From assembly GCF_041154455.1 (NCBI RefSeq), contig NZ_AP028665.1:124001-188000 (forward strand): a DNA stretch of 64,000 bases, given 5' to 3'. Source of the DNA: Variovorax sp. V213 (GTDB lineage Bacteria > Pseudomonadota > Gammaproteobacteria > Burkholderiales > Burkholderiaceae_C). Positions 27,088-36,323 of the stretch are shown one piece after another. The notes beneath the pieces were generated by a model. The model saw only the letters and a list, made by a program, of their open reading frames with translations. It was not told where the DNA came from and ran no database searches. Both the position numbers and the translations under genes were made by a program. How positions within the stretch are numbered: position 1 is the first letter of the stretch; each line of letters starts with the position of its first letter.

Positions 27088-27702
27088 TCACGTCTTGGTA
27101 CTGAGCTCCAGATCCAGCAGCACGAAAGCCATGCGGCAGGGCTTGCCGGAACGGTTCGACCAGCTGTGATTGGTCGCCCGTTGGATCAGGACGTCGCCAG
27201 CGCGCATGAGGGCCTCACCCTCATCCATCAGCGCGTGGATCTCGCCCTCGAGCACGATCGCGTAGTCCAGGGACTGTGTCTTGTGGAACCAGAAATGCCG
27301 CGGATTGTCCTTGTCCCGCACCCCGTGATCGTCCAGAAATCGTGCCAATTGAGACGGCTCATAGCTCTCATCCGGCGGGAAGTCGACGATGCGCAGGAGG
27401 GAGCCCCCGTTGGAATGGAATCCGAACTTGTGACCGGCTGGAGCCGGATCGGGACCAGGAGCTGCGGCGTCGCCCGTCACCCATACTACTTGAGCGAATG
27501 GGGTACCCGGATCCGTGGTGTGGTTCGGCGCCGGCCCATCCGACACAAGAATGGATTTTCCTTGCGCGTTCTCGCCCGTAACGATGCGGCGCACCTGCCG
27601 CGGGCGTGCCGGGCTTCTTTCGCCTTGTTTTTCGAAGATTGCTTCAGTGTTCACGTCGAGGTCCTTCCTGGTTGCCAGTTTTCGATTCGTTCCGTATTCC
27701 AT
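27088..27702 (-). CDS. Cupin-domain protein
   Basis: A 204-residue protein with a C-terminal single cupin barrel: HFWFHKTQSLDYAIVLEGEI followed by AGDVLIQRATNHSW. The metal-type residues (H, E, H) fall at typical positions. The N-terminal half (RRIVTGENAQGKSILVSDGP) is also common in this cupin group. It is 9 bp from the FAH-family gene upstream and reads in the same direction, so it is part of that operon. Role unknown; small cupins of this type in catabolic operons can be isomerases, dioxygenases or sensors. Confidence 0.78.
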   Translation of the reverse strand: MEYGTNRKLATRKDLDVNTEAIFEKQGERSPARPRQVRRIVTGENAQGKSILVSDGPAPNHTTDPGTPFAQVVWVTGDAAAPGPDPAPAGHKFGFHSNGGSLLRIVDFPPDESYEPSQLARFLDDHGVRDKDNPRHFWFHKTQSLDYAIVLEGEIHALMDEGEALMRAGDVLIQRATNHSWSNRSGKPCRMAFVLLDLELSTKT

Positions 27703-27711
27703 GATGCGTGA

Positions 27712-28713
27712 TCAGTCTGTCTGCTGCTGCCGCACGCATGCATTGCGCTGTCTGCCCAGACCCTCAATTTCCGAGTCGATGAGGTCGCCCTCCCTGAGGA
27801 AGCGGTTGTAGTGCGTGCCGTTGCCCGCCGGGGACCCGGTCGCAATAAGATCGCCGGGCCAGAGCTGCACCTGCGCGCTGATGTATTCGATCTGCCGTGC
27901 AACGTCGAACAGCATGTCGGCCGTCGACTCGTCCTGCATGATCTGTCCGTTCAGCTTCAGAGTGATCTGCAGCTTCTGCGGGTCCTGCACGAAGCATGCG
28001 GGAACCAGCGTCGGACCAAATGGCATGAACGTCGGGGGAGACTTGGATCTGAGCCAGTCGGTGCCCAGCATCTTGTAGTCCGTGCGGGCGATCAGGTCCC
28101 GCGCCGAGACGTCGTTCACGATCGAGTACCCGGCGACGTAGTCGAGCGCCTCTTCGCGGCGTACGTTGCGCGCCGGCCGGCCGATGATGACGGCGAGTTC
28201 CAGCTCCCAATCCGGCTTCTCGGTGGTGGCGGGGAGCACGACGGGGTCGAAGGCCCCAGTGATAGACGAAGGCAGCTTCGGAAAGACGTAGGGCTCCCCC
28301 TTCGCCGCCCGCTCGTCCATCATGTCCTCGGCCCATTTCCGCAGCGCTGCGCCCTTGAGTCCCTCCGGCCCCACGCCCATGTCGAGCGTGAGGTCGACCA
28401 CGTGCTTGCGATAGTTCGCCCCGGTGCAGAGCACCTGCCGCGGCAGATCCACTGGAGGATGCACCCGCAGGCTGGACATCGGCACTGACGAATCGTGCTG
28501 CGCCGGGAGTTGGTCCGCCAGTGTGCGCAGCACCGCCACATTGCGATCCCAGTCCTGCAGAAGGTCAAGGACGGAGGCGCCCTCCGACCATTGGGCACCG
28601 CAGTGCAACGCCTGCGCACGCAGCGCATGCAGGGGAAGCACGCGTTCGCCGAAGCACAGCGCGGCGAATCGCCCACCGCCCTGCGGCGAGAAGGTTCCCA
28701 GGGAAAACTTCAC
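27712..28713 (-). CDS. Fumarylacetoacetate hydrolase-family protein 1
   Basis: A 333-residue FAH-fold hydrolase. Metal and catalytic region: TGANYRKHVVD and DWELELAVIIGRPARNV (metal E-x-E), then VNDVSARDL. GTG at 28713 is the best start: it has an AGGAAG ribosome site and lies 10 bases after the stop of the other FAH gene. An ATG-initiated frame running to 28869 overlaps that gene and is not real. It probably cleaves a C-C bond of an acylpyruvate-type ring-cleavage product, or decarboxylates or isomerises it. Confidence 0.85.
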   Translation of the reverse strand: MKFSLGTFSPQGGGRFAALCFGERVLPLHALRAQALHCGAQWSEGASVLDLLQDWDRNVAVLRTLADQLPAQHDSSVPMSSLRVHPPVDLPRQVLCTGANYRKHVVDLTLDMGVGPEGLKGAALRKWAEDMMDERAAKGEPYVFPKLPSSITGAFDPVVLPATTEKPDWELELAVIIGRPARNVRREEALDYVAGYSIVNDVSARDLIARTDYKMLGTDWLRSKSPPTFMPFGPTLVPACFVQDPQKLQITLKLNGQIMQDESTADMLFDVARQIEYISAQVQLWPGDLIATGSPAGNGTHYNRFLREGDLIDSEIEGLGRQRNACVRQQQTD

Positions 28714-28723
28714 CGCCGTCTTC

Positions 28724-29722
28724 CTACATGAAAGGTTCGCGCGGCATCGGCCACCAAGTGCCCTGCTCGGGCTGGCCCATGCGATTGCGCAGGACCCCGA
28801 CACCTGACACCTCCAGCTCCACGACATCGCCCGGGCGGAGGCTGCGGCCGAGCTCCAGCGCCGAACCATTGCCCATCGTCCCCGAGCCGATCACATCGCC
28901 CGGCTGCACGTGATCGCCGAGAGACACGTAGGCAATCAGTTCCTCGACGCTCCAGAGCATCTCCGAGGTGTCGCCCTCCCCCCAGGTTTCGCCGTTCACC
29001 CGCACGGCCATGCGGATACGGTCCAGGTGCGGGAACTCGTCGATGGTTGTGATCCACGGCCCGATGCCATAGGCGAAGTCCTTGCTCTTGGTCGGACCCA
29101 TGCCGATCGCGAACTCGTTGGCTTGCAGGTCGCGGGCCGAGAAATCATTGAAGATCGTGACACCGAACAAATGCGAGCGTGCGGTCTCGGGCGTGAGGTT
29201 GTGGGCGGTGCGCCCCATGACCCAGCCGATCTCCAACTCGTAGTCCATCTTCTCGGCGCGCGCCGGCCACGGCACCTCTGCCTCGTGACCGATCACGGTC
29301 CAGGGAGAACCCTTGAAGTAGCCAGGAACTTGCAGCAGCGCCGGCGCGGGCGTGAGCTTCATTCGTTCGTGGAACTGGCGGATGTGCTTCACGAAGGTGA
29401 GGCCGTCGCGCACGATGGACGGGTCGCAGGCAGAGCCCCAACGCAGCCCTTCGAATGGCCGCGAGGCGTCGTCGCCGTGGCGGGTCGCCGCCTCGTTGGC
29501 GGTCTCGAGGAATTCCTCGCCCAGGGCGATGGCCGCCGACATGCTTTCGGGGAACACGGCCGAGGCGTATCGCAGGGCGGCCTCGCGGCTCGCACCGCGC
29601 GACTCTTGCCGCAGAACCTCTGCCGCACGCAGATCGATGACGCGGGATTGCTCCGGCAGCACCATGCAGATGCGATGGACGGGGCCATCGAGGCCCTGGA
29701 CGACAAATCTTCCGAGTTTCAC
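28724..29722 (-). CDS. Fumarylacetoacetate hydrolase-family protein 2
   Basis: A 332-residue FAH-fold hydrolase paralogous to the preceding one: DYELEIGWVMGRTAHNL (metal E-x-E) and FNDFSARDLQ. The presence of two consecutive FAH-fold genes suggests two sequential steps (for example decarboxylase/isomerase and hydrolase, as in homoprotocatechuate-type routes). It is the first gene of the minus-strand operon with FAH 1 and the cupin, and is divergent from the BKACE gene with a 223-bp shared promoter region. Confidence 0.85.
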   Translation of the reverse strand: MKLGRFVVQGLDGPVHRICMVLPEQSRVIDLRAAEVLRQESRGASREAALRYASAVFPESMSAAIALGEEFLETANEAATRHGDDASRPFEGLRWGSACDPSIVRDGLTFVKHIRQFHERMKLTPAPALLQVPGYFKGSPWTVIGHEAEVPWPARAEKMDYELEIGWVMGRTAHNLTPETARSHLFGVTIFNDFSARDLQANEFAIGMGPTKSKDFAYGIGPWITTIDEFPHLDRIRMAVRVNGETWGEGDTSEMLWSVEELIAYVSLGDHVQPGDVIGSGTMGNGSALELGRSLRPGDVVELEVSGVGVLRNRMGQPEQGTWWPMPREPFM

Positions 29723-29751
29723 AGCAGCTCCAAGAGAAAACTATTTCGATA

Positions 29752-29768
29752 CTATACGTCTCGATTCC
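29752..29768. promoter_or_regulatory. Possible degenerate TetR-type operator B
   Basis: CTATACGT-C-TCGATTCC. The left arm repeats the CTATACG of operator A exactly; the right arm matches the perfect copy at only about five of eight positions. It lies 30 bp upstream of the FAH 2 start codon, a position suited to repression. Weak on its own; supported only by its neighbours. Confidence 0.3.
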
Positions 29769-29861
29769 ATTTGATTTTTTGGTGTTTACCCTAGTCTCTT
29801 ATAGAAAAAGGTTTGCAACTTTTTCGTTGACGCGATCGCCAAGCACATTTATTATTTGCTA

Positions 29862-29878
29862 CGATACGACTCGTATCG
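29862..29878. promoter_or_regulatory. Perfect palindrome, probable TetR-type operator C
   Basis: CGATACGA-C-TCGTATCG: two perfect 8-base arms with one spacer base. It lies 67 bp before the BKACE gene and 139 bp before the divergent FAH operon, so one site could control both. The same half-site CxATACG appears at operator A, 5.7 kb away, across the TetR gene. Confidence 0.6.
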
Positions 29879-29945
29879 CAATATAGATGAATGAGTCCGC
29901 CGCTGATTTTTCTGCGCTCCCCCTTCACCACCTCCACCCAAACCA

Positions 29946-30836
29946 ATGAGCAAGCGCCTTCCCGTCATCATTTCCTGCGCCCTGACCGGAGCGGGCGACA
30001 CCCGAGCGAAGAACCCCGCCGTCCCCGCCTCGCCGCGCGAGATCGCGGACCAGGCCATCGATGCGGCACGTGCAGGCGCATCCATCGTCCACATTCACGT
30101 GCGTGACCCCGAGACCGGCAAGTCCTCCACGAAGTTCGCCTACTACGAGGAAGTCGTGCAGCGCATCCGCGCGTCCCGCTGCGACGTATTGATCAACCTG
30201 ACGACCGGTCCGGGCACGATGCTGACGGTGCCTGCTGATGCGCCGTTCCGCGTCGTGCCGATCCCGGATGCAGAACTCATGACGCCACACGAGCGGGTTG
30301 CACACGTGGTGAAACTCAAGCCCGACATCTGCAGCCTGGATGTCGCGACGATGAATTTCGGAGAAGCAACCTTCATCAATCCGGCAAATCACCTGCGCGA
30401 GATGGCTGCGGAAATCCAATCCCGCGGCGTCACGATGGAGCTGGAGGTCTTCGACTTCGGCCACGCCCGCCTGGCGAGTCACCTGATCGCGACCGGAGCC
30501 ATCCCGAGGAGCGCCTATTTCCAGCTGTGCATGTCAGTGCCTTGGGGCGCGCCGGCCACGCCCACGGTGCTGGCCGAAATGCAGCGTCTGCTGCCGGCAG
30601 GCGCGCACTGGAGTGCCTTTGGTATTGGCCCGGACCAGTTTCCGATGGTCGCCACCGCCGCAATCCTCGGTGGGCACGTGCGGGTGGGTCTCGAAGACAA
30701 CCTGTATGTCGCGCCGGGCAGACTCGCGCGCGACAACGCCGAACTCGTCGCCAAGGCGGCCAGAATCATTGAAGATCTCGGGTACGAAGTCGCGACGCCC
30801 GATCACACGCGCAAGACCCTGTTGGTTGAACCATAG
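29946..30836 (+). CDS. Beta-keto acid cleavage enzyme (BKACE, DUF849 family)
   Basis: A 296-residue zinc enzyme of the BKACE family, which condenses a beta-keto acid with acetyl-CoA to give acetoacetate and a new CoA thioester. The zinc motif HIHVRD (H49, H51) and a later MELEVFDFGHA segment, typical for substrate contacts, are present. A hotdog thioesterase follows 11 bp later and could release or proofread the CoA ester. Divergent FAH hydrolases and the shared operator suggest a joint pathway for a substrate whose breakdown yields a beta-keto acid. Confidence 0.88.
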   Translation: MSKRLPVIISCALTGAGDTRAKNPAVPASPREIADQAIDAARAGASIVHIHVRDPETGKSSTKFAYYEEVVQRIRASRCDVLINLTTGPGTMLTVPADAPFRVVPIPDAELMTPHERVAHVVKLKPDICSLDVATMNFGEATFINPANHLREMAAEIQSRGVTMELEVFDFGHARLASHLIATGAIPRSAYFQLCMSVPWGAPATPTVLAEMQRLLPAGAHWSAFGIGPDQFPMVATAAILGGHVRVGLEDNLYVAPGRLARDNAELVAKAARIIEDLGYEVATPDHTRKTLLVEP

Positions 30837-30847
30837 GTCCACGGGAC

Positions 30848-31315
30848 ATGTCGAAGTCTTTGTCCGAAGAGGACAACCCCACCCGCGCCTTTGTGGCAGA
30901 AGCGGTGTCTTCTGGCCGCCGAAACGTGCCGCTGGAGGTCAATCCCGCCTTGGCTAACCTGTCGGCCCTGCTGCTGGAGAGCCGCGACGGGGAACTTGTC
31001 ATCCGGTTCACCGCGCAGCGAACTGCAACGCAGGGAAATGGCGTGGTGAGCGGAGGCACTCTGGCCAGCATGCTGGACCTCGCCATGGCAATGGCGGTCC
31101 TGTCACGGCTCGAGCCTGGCTCCACGTGCGCCACCATCAGTTTGACGGTGAACATGCAGGCGGCCGCCAAGGAAGGTCATTTGGTGGCAGTGGCCGGCGT
31201 GGAACGAGTCGGTCGGCAGGTCGCCTTCGCGAACGCCAGACTTTACGGCCCAGAGTGCTCCCGGCTCGTTGCCAGCGCGTCCTCGTCGCTGGCCGTGATC
31301 CCCGTGCGCCCGTAA
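30848..31315 (+). CDS. PaaI-type hotdog-fold acyl-CoA thioesterase
   Basis: A 155-residue hotdog protein. The segment GNGVVSGGTLASMLDLAMAM resembles the active-site helix region of PaaI thioesterases (usual pattern HGG...D), but the usual histidine before GG is replaced (VSGG), so activity is uncertain. The C-terminal strands TCATISLTVNMQAAAKEG are typical. It is co-transcribed with the BKACE gene. Confidence 0.8.
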   Translation: MSKSLSEEDNPTRAFVAEAVSSGRRNVPLEVNPALANLSALLLESRDGELVIRFTAQRTATQGNGVVSGGTLASMLDLAMAMAVLSRLEPGSTCATISLTVNMQAAAKEGHLVAVAGVERVGRQVAFANARLYGPECSRLVASASSSLAVIPVRP

Positions 31316-31492
31316 CACTGTTGCCGCGTTCGAAAAGCTGGTGATGACCTCGGACCGGCGGAGTTCACGCTCTCTGCGGCACTGAGCGCAGCCGAACCGG
31401 GTGGCGAGCAGCACGCCTATTCCCAGAGGCCGACGTCAGACGAGAAGGCGATCACGCCGGACCTATCGCTCTGCAAGGGAAAGATACGAGTC

Positions 31493-31597
31493 CTAGGGTA
31501 CGACCTGATCGCAGGTGTGAGCGAAGCGCTCCATCTGTTCCTTGACTGCCGCCATGACGGCCGGGTGACGATGCCCGGCCTTCAGGACATTCGCAAC
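31493..31597 (-). pseudogene. Fragment of a 4-aminobutyrate aminotransferase-like gene
   Basis: About 34 codons read VANVLKAGHRHPAVMAAVKE then QMERFAHTCDQVVP and a stop. This corresponds to the region of GabT-type aminotransferases normally reading NTGHxHPxVxAAVxxQ...HTCFQVxPY. Both sides of the gene are missing. It lies in the 364-bp gap 31316-31679, where nothing else is recognisable, and marks a deletion. Confidence 0.6.
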
Positions 31598-31679
31598 TTC
31601 GCTCAAACCTCGATGCGATTTGCCTGCGGAGCGCGATGGCGGCCACGGATCGTCCCGTGTGCGCATTCCACGTTTCGAT

Positions 31680-32564
31680 TCACTCGAGAAACATCTCGGC
31701 GATCATCGAACGGAGCCAACGATTCGCCGGGTCAAGGTGAAAACGCTCATGCCAGTGCTGCTTGATGGCAAAGGCTGGCAGTTCAAAGGGTGGCGCGAGC
31801 AACTTCACCGCAGCAATACTGACCAGCATCTGTGCGACCCGCTCCGGCACGGTTGCAACGAGGTCGGATTGCGCAAGCAGGTTCCCCAAGCCAGGCAAGG
31901 TCGGGAGCGAAAGCGCAAGCCGGCGTTCGACACCCAAGCGCTTCAACTGTTGCTGCAGCAGGTCGTGTCCCGTTCCGGGCGCTGTGATGGCCACGTGCTT
32001 TTCGCGCTTGAACAGCGTCAGCGTCATGCGTTTCCCCACGCGCGGATGGTCGTTCCGCACCACACACGAAAAGCCCTGCTCGAATAGCTGCTGTTGATAG
32101 AAGCCGGCCTCCAGTTCCGGCATGTAGCCCACGGCCAGGTCCGCCTCACCGTTCTCGAGCAACCGGCGCGTATCAGGCCCGATGCGCAGTACCTCGATAT
32201 GGATGGAAGGTGCGACCTGAGCCGCGCGATGAATCAACCGCGGCAGGAATTCGAGGTGACTGACATCTGTCATGCAAATCCTGAAATGTCGGCTGGAGCT
32301 TCCCGCGTCAAAGACGACCTGCTGACGGGTGGCCAGCCGAAGCAGTTCAAGGGCCTGGCGCAACGGTCCCAACAGGTCAGCGGCGTGGGGCGTTGGCACC
32401 ATGCCTTCCGCAGTCCGTACGAAGAGCGGGTCGTTGAATTGACGCCGCATCCGGGCCAAGGCCAAGCTCACGGACGTCTGGGGAATATCCAGGTTTTCGG
32501 CGGCCCGTGTGACGCTGCGCGTCTTGTACACCTCGTCGAAGACCGCCAGGAGTCGCATGTCCAT
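31680..32564 (-). CDS. LysR-family transcriptional regulator
   Basis: A 294-residue LysR protein of the NodD/PcaQ-like layout beginning MDMRLLAVFDEVYKTRSVTR, with the helix-turn-helix AAENLDIPQTSVSLALARMR. It is divergent from the Bug receptor at 32679 (114-bp gap), so it probably regulates that receptor and the FAD oxidoreductase behind it. The effector is unknown. Confidence 0.86.
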   Translation of the reverse strand: MDMRLLAVFDEVYKTRSVTRAAENLDIPQTSVSLALARMRRQFNDPLFVRTAEGMVPTPHAADLLGPLRQALELLRLATRQQVVFDAGSSSRHFRICMTDVSHLEFLPRLIHRAAQVAPSIHIEVLRIGPDTRRLLENGEADLAVGYMPELEAGFYQQQLFEQGFSCVVRNDHPRVGKRMTLTLFKREKHVAITAPGTGHDLLQQQLKRLGVERRLALSLPTLPGLGNLLAQSDLVATVPERVAQMLVSIAAVKLLAPPFELPAFAIKQHWHERFHLDPANRWLRSMIAEMFLE

Positions 32565-32678
32565 TATTTACATTCCTGCTGACGAGTATGTGAGGCATCG
32601 CATGGACGCAATGATGGCTGAAACCTAAAGTCGCCACAACTGGCCGGCGTTCAGAGCCAAAAATCCCGGAGACATACC

Positions 32679-33653
32679 ATGCGGCGTTCTTTGCCACTCA
32701 AGTGGCTTATTTCCCTTTTCATAGGCTTGGCTGCGGCCTCGCCCCACGCGCAAACGTACCCCAGGGGACCGGTCCACCTGATCGTGCCCTTCGCGCCGGG
32801 CTCAACCCCCGATCTGGTCGCCCGGCTTGTGGGCGAAAGGCTCGGGGCGCGCCTGGGTCAACCGGTCGTCGTGGACAACAAGCCGGGAGCTTCCGGCAAC
32901 ATCGGAACCAATGCGGTGGCGAAAGCGCCCCCCGACGGGCAGACGCTTGGCATCGGGATCGCGGGCACCCTGGCCGTCAACGCCCTGCTCTACAAGAAGA
33001 TGTCCTACGACCCTGCGCGCGACATCGAGCTCATCACGGTCGCCGCGTCCCAGCCCGCGGTTCTGGTCACATCTTCCAAGTTCGCGGCGGACAACGCCAT
33101 CGATCTGCTCGCTCAGTTGAAGAAGAACCCGGGCAAGTACAGCTTCGCGTCCATCGGTGCCGGATCGGCGTCGCACCTCGCCATGCAGGCGCTCGCAGCA
33201 CGCTCTTCGGCCAACCTTGTGCACGTGCCATATCCCGGCTCGGGCGCTGCGGTCACGGCAATCATCTCTGGTGAGGTCGACATGGGTGTGCTGCCAGCCG
33301 CGACCGTCATGCCTTTCGTGAAATCAGGGCGGATCAAGGCTCTGGCGATCGCCTCGTCGAAGCGCTCGGCATTTCTGCCCCAGTTGCCGACGCTTGCGGA
33401 GGTCGGAGCGCCCGAGATCCAAGCAGATGCCTGGATCGGGATCGTGGCCCCGGCCAGAACGCCACCCGAGATCGTGAATCGCTTGCGCAGCGAACTCGTG
33501 CAGATCCTCGCCGAGCCATCTGTCCAGGAGAAGCTCCACGCGCAGTACATGGAGCCTGTCGCAAACACTCCGGCACAGTTTCGCAGCATGGTGAACGACG
33601 AGGTGACGCGGTGGAAACCGGTGATCGAGAAGAACGGTATCACGCTGGACTGA
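32679..33653 (+). CDS. Bug/TctC-family periplasmic solute receptor (3 of 4)
   Basis: A 324-residue receptor with a signal peptide ending near ASPHAQ. Family marks: LIVPFAPGSTPDLVARLV, VVVDNKPGASGNIG, FASIGAGSASHLA and PVANTPAQFRSM. Its partner membrane proteins are not in the window. Likely co-transcribed with the FAD oxidoreductase 79 bp downstream and controlled by the divergent LysR. Confidence 0.9.
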   Translation: MRRSLPLKWLISLFIGLAAASPHAQTYPRGPVHLIVPFAPGSTPDLVARLVGERLGARLGQPVVVDNKPGASGNIGTNAVAKAPPDGQTLGIGIAGTLAVNALLYKKMSYDPARDIELITVAASQPAVLVTSSKFAADNAIDLLAQLKKNPGKYSFASIGAGSASHLAMQALAARSSANLVHVPYPGSGAAVTAIISGEVDMGVLPAATVMPFVKSGRIKALAIASSKRSAFLPQLPTLAEVGAPEIQADAWIGIVAPARTPPEIVNRLRSELVQILAEPSVQEKLHAQYMEPVANTPAQFRSMVNDEVTRWKPVIEKNGITLD

Positions 33654-33732
33654 TCTGGAGGCCAACGATGCACACACTGGCTAAACATAGGGTTGCGCGA
33701 CCCGCCTTCTCGAAGATCAACGAGGAATTCAG

Positions 33733-35079
33733 ATGCAAACGATGATCGAGGAATCGAAAAACCTTCCTGTGTTCGGTGAATACGACGTCGTGATCGCAGG
33801 CGGCGGGCCCTCCGGAATCGCTGCCGCCGTCAGCGCAGCGCGTCACGGTGCACGCACGCTTTTGATCGAACACTATGGCTTTCTGGGCGGAATGGGCACC
33901 GCAGGCGGCGTGACAAATTTTGCTGGCCTGTACGGACGCCACAACGGAGAGATGCAGCAGATGGTGCACGGCGTGGTGGACGATCTGCTCCCCCGCCTCG
34001 AGGCGCTGGGCGGACTGAACCAACCCCAAGACGGCATGCAGGGAAGGATCCGTGTCAGGGCTTACGACGTTTCCGCATACAAATGCGCTGCTGACCAGAT
34101 GCTCGATGCCGCCGGCGTCCAGTGTCTCTTCCATGCGTCCGCAGCAGGTGTGCTGATGGAAGGCGACCGGATTGCAGCACTCGTCGTGGAAACCAAGTCA
34201 GGCCGCCTGGCAATCCGCGGTGGCGTGTTCATCGACTGCACTGGCGATGGCGACGTCGCAGCCTACGCAGGTGTTCCGTTTGTCGTTGGCGATGGTGCCG
34301 GAAGCGGGCTTTTTCCGACCACCATGTTTCGTGTCGGCCACGTCGACCCCGAGCCCGCTCTCGCCGCAATCGGTGAATTCAAGGCGATCAACGATTTCAT
34401 GGAGCGTGCACACAAGGAGCATCCGGACCGCTACCAGTTTCCACGCGAAGGAGCAATCTTGCGCCCGCAGATCAATCCGACCGAGTGGCGCGCCAACGTG
34501 ACCCAGCTGAGAAACGCCGAAGGGGGCGCGATGAACGGCGTCGACGCCCGTCAACTCAGTGATGGCGAGAGGGAGGGCAGACGCCAGATCGTGAACTACT
34601 TTCATTTCTTGCGCGAGCGGGTGCCTGGCTTCGAGAAGGCACAGATCGTGGACATCGCGCCTCAGGTCGGAATCCGAGAGACTCGCCGCATTGAAGGCAC
34701 CTACGCACTCAGTGGCGAAGACATCCTTGCTTCGGCGCAGTTCGACGACAGCATCGGAATCAACACCTGGCCGATGGAACTGCACGCCGAGGGCCGCATC
34801 GACTGGCGTTTTCCGACAGACAGCGACAGGTCCTTCAACGATCTACCCTGGCGAATGCTCGTTCCTCGCAGGGTCCAGAATCTGCTGGTTGCAGGGCGCT
34901 GCGCGTCGATGACTCATGAAGGGCAGTCAGCAGCGCGCGTGAGCGGGGGCTGCTTCGTGATGGGGCAAGCCGCGGGGACCGCCGCTGCGCAGGCGGGGTC
35001 CGACCCGATGCAGGCGATCGATGTCGCACGCTTGCGGCGCAGTCTGGTCGCGGACGGCGTCTGGCTCCAGATCCAGTGA
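33733..35079 (+). CDS. FAD-dependent oxidoreductase (fumarate reductase/thiazole-type fold)
   Basis: A 448-residue flavoprotein of the FAD_oxidored (Pfam 12831-like) family. The N-terminal EYDVVIAGGGPSGIAAAVSA binds FAD, FIDCTGDGDVAAYAGVPF is the family-specific segment, and the C-terminal end has NLLVAGRCASMTHEGQSAAR and GQAAGTAAAQAG. Such enzymes oxidise or reduce small carboxylates; the reaction is unknown. A ribosome site (GAGGAATTC) precedes ATG 33733. Confidence 0.86.
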   Translation: MQTMIEESKNLPVFGEYDVVIAGGGPSGIAAAVSAARHGARTLLIEHYGFLGGMGTAGGVTNFAGLYGRHNGEMQQMVHGVVDDLLPRLEALGGLNQPQDGMQGRIRVRAYDVSAYKCAADQMLDAAGVQCLFHASAAGVLMEGDRIAALVVETKSGRLAIRGGVFIDCTGDGDVAAYAGVPFVVGDGAGSGLFPTTMFRVGHVDPEPALAAIGEFKAINDFMERAHKEHPDRYQFPREGAILRPQINPTEWRANVTQLRNAEGGAMNGVDARQLSDGEREGRRQIVNYFHFLRERVPGFEKAQIVDIAPQVGIRETRRIEGTYALSGEDILASAQFDDSIGINTWPMELHAEGRIDWRFPTDSDRSFNDLPWRMLVPRRVQNLLVAGRCASMTHEGQSAARVSGGCFVMGQAAGTAAAQAGSDPMQAIDVARLRRSLVADGVWLQIQ

Positions 35080-35323
35080 CCACCTGCAGGACCACCTTGT
35101 TTCCCGCAGGCGCGTAGTGCAGGAAGCCCATGTTCGGAACTTCCGGCGCAGGATGCCAGGTGGTGCCACCTCTCGCATCTCTTGATGACCTGTTCGAACA
35201 GCGCGTTCGGCATGACCCGATCCGGGCGAGCGCCGCGACGTACCGGGAGCGTGTCACGGCGAAGCGGTCTGAAGAGCGGTGGCCCCGACTTTCGATCAGC
35301 AATGGGCGCTTTGGAAACGCGGG

Positions 35324-36241
35324 CTACGAAGCCCTCGTCATCAGGCGCAGGTTCTGCACGGCCGCGCCTGCGGCACCTTTGCCCAGATTGTCGAGAACTG
35401 CGCTCAAGACGATCTGACCCGTGCGTTCATTGCATGCAACGGCCAGACTCATGTCGTTTGAGCCGTTGTGGACTTGCGGGTCCAGCTCGGTCGTCGGCGC
35501 GGCGGAAGACATCGGCATCACACGCACATGCGCCGCATCGCGGTATCGTTCCCTGAGGCATTCGTGGATGCGCACGCCAGAAACATCGTCGGCAAGCATT
35601 CGCGTGTGCAGTCCGATGGTGAGCACGATGCCCTGCCGGTAGCTGCCATAGGCCGGCACGAAAATCGGCCTGTCCGTCAAGCCGGCGTAGGCCTCGATTT
35701 CCGGCACATGCTTGTGCTCGAGTGCAAGGCCATAGACCTTCAGCGAATGCGCCCCGGCCCCGGCCTCGTGCGCTTCCGCCCCCGCCCTGCCCTGACCCGA
35801 ATAGCCTGAGACGGCGTGGATGACAAGCGGATAGTCGGCGGGCAACAGGCCCGCATCCGTCAGCGGTCGCAGCAAGGCGACCGCGGCCGTGGGATAGCAG
35901 CCCGGATTTGTAACCCGCTGTGCCGAGGCGATACGCTCGCCTTGCCATGCATCGAGCTCCGGCAGGCCGTAGACCCAACCCGGGCTGGTGCGGTGCGCAG
36001 AGCTGGCATCGATGACACGCACCGACGGGTTCTCGATCATCGCCACCGCCTCTCGCGCCGCGGCGTCGGGCAGGCAAAGGATTGCGATGTCGCTCTCATT
36101 GAGAGCGGTCCGGCGGGCAGCCGCATCCTTGCGCAGGCTTGCCGGCAATGTGCGGATGCGAAATTCCTCCCCCCGGAGTCGGTTCTGCAGGTCAAGGCCG
36201 GTGGTGCCCTGGTCGCCGTCGATGAAAATATTGAGGTCCAT
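35324..36241 (-). CDS. argC: N-acetyl-gamma-glutamyl-phosphate reductase, short type
   Basis: A 305-residue ArgC of the short (type 2) class. It reduces N-acetylglutamyl phosphate to the semialdehyde in arginine synthesis. The NADP loop [10 protein letters not shown] is at the N-terminus and the catalytic cysteine is C115 in [19 protein letters not shown] follows. ATG 36241 fits the usual start. It is alone, without other arg genes, and divergent from a LysR gene. The 244 bp before it (35080-35323) hold no recognisable gene; a minus-strand frame there reads WHPAPEVPNMGFLHYAPAG, possibly a decayed tail. Confidence 0.88.
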   Translation of the reverse strand: MDLNIFIDGDQGTTGLDLQNRLRGEEFRIRTLPASLRKDAAARRTALNESDIAILCLPDAAAREAVAMIENPSVRVIDASSAHRTSPGWVYGLPELDAWQGERIASAQRVTNPGCYPTAAVALLRPLTDAGLLPADYPLVIHAVSGYSGQGRAGAEAHEAGAGAHSLKVYGLALEHKHVPEIEAYAGLTDRPIFVPAYGSYRQGIVLTIGLHTRMLADDVSGVRIHECLRERYRDAAHVRVMPMSSAAPTTELDPQVHNGSNDMSLAVACNERTGQIVLSAVLDNLGKGAAGAAVQNLRLMTRAS

Positions 36242-36323
36242 GGAGTGCGATCGTAGGGACACGACCTCGATGGCTCCAGCTAAATATACGGAACCCAGGA
36301 TTAAGAAAAGTTAAATTAGCGAT

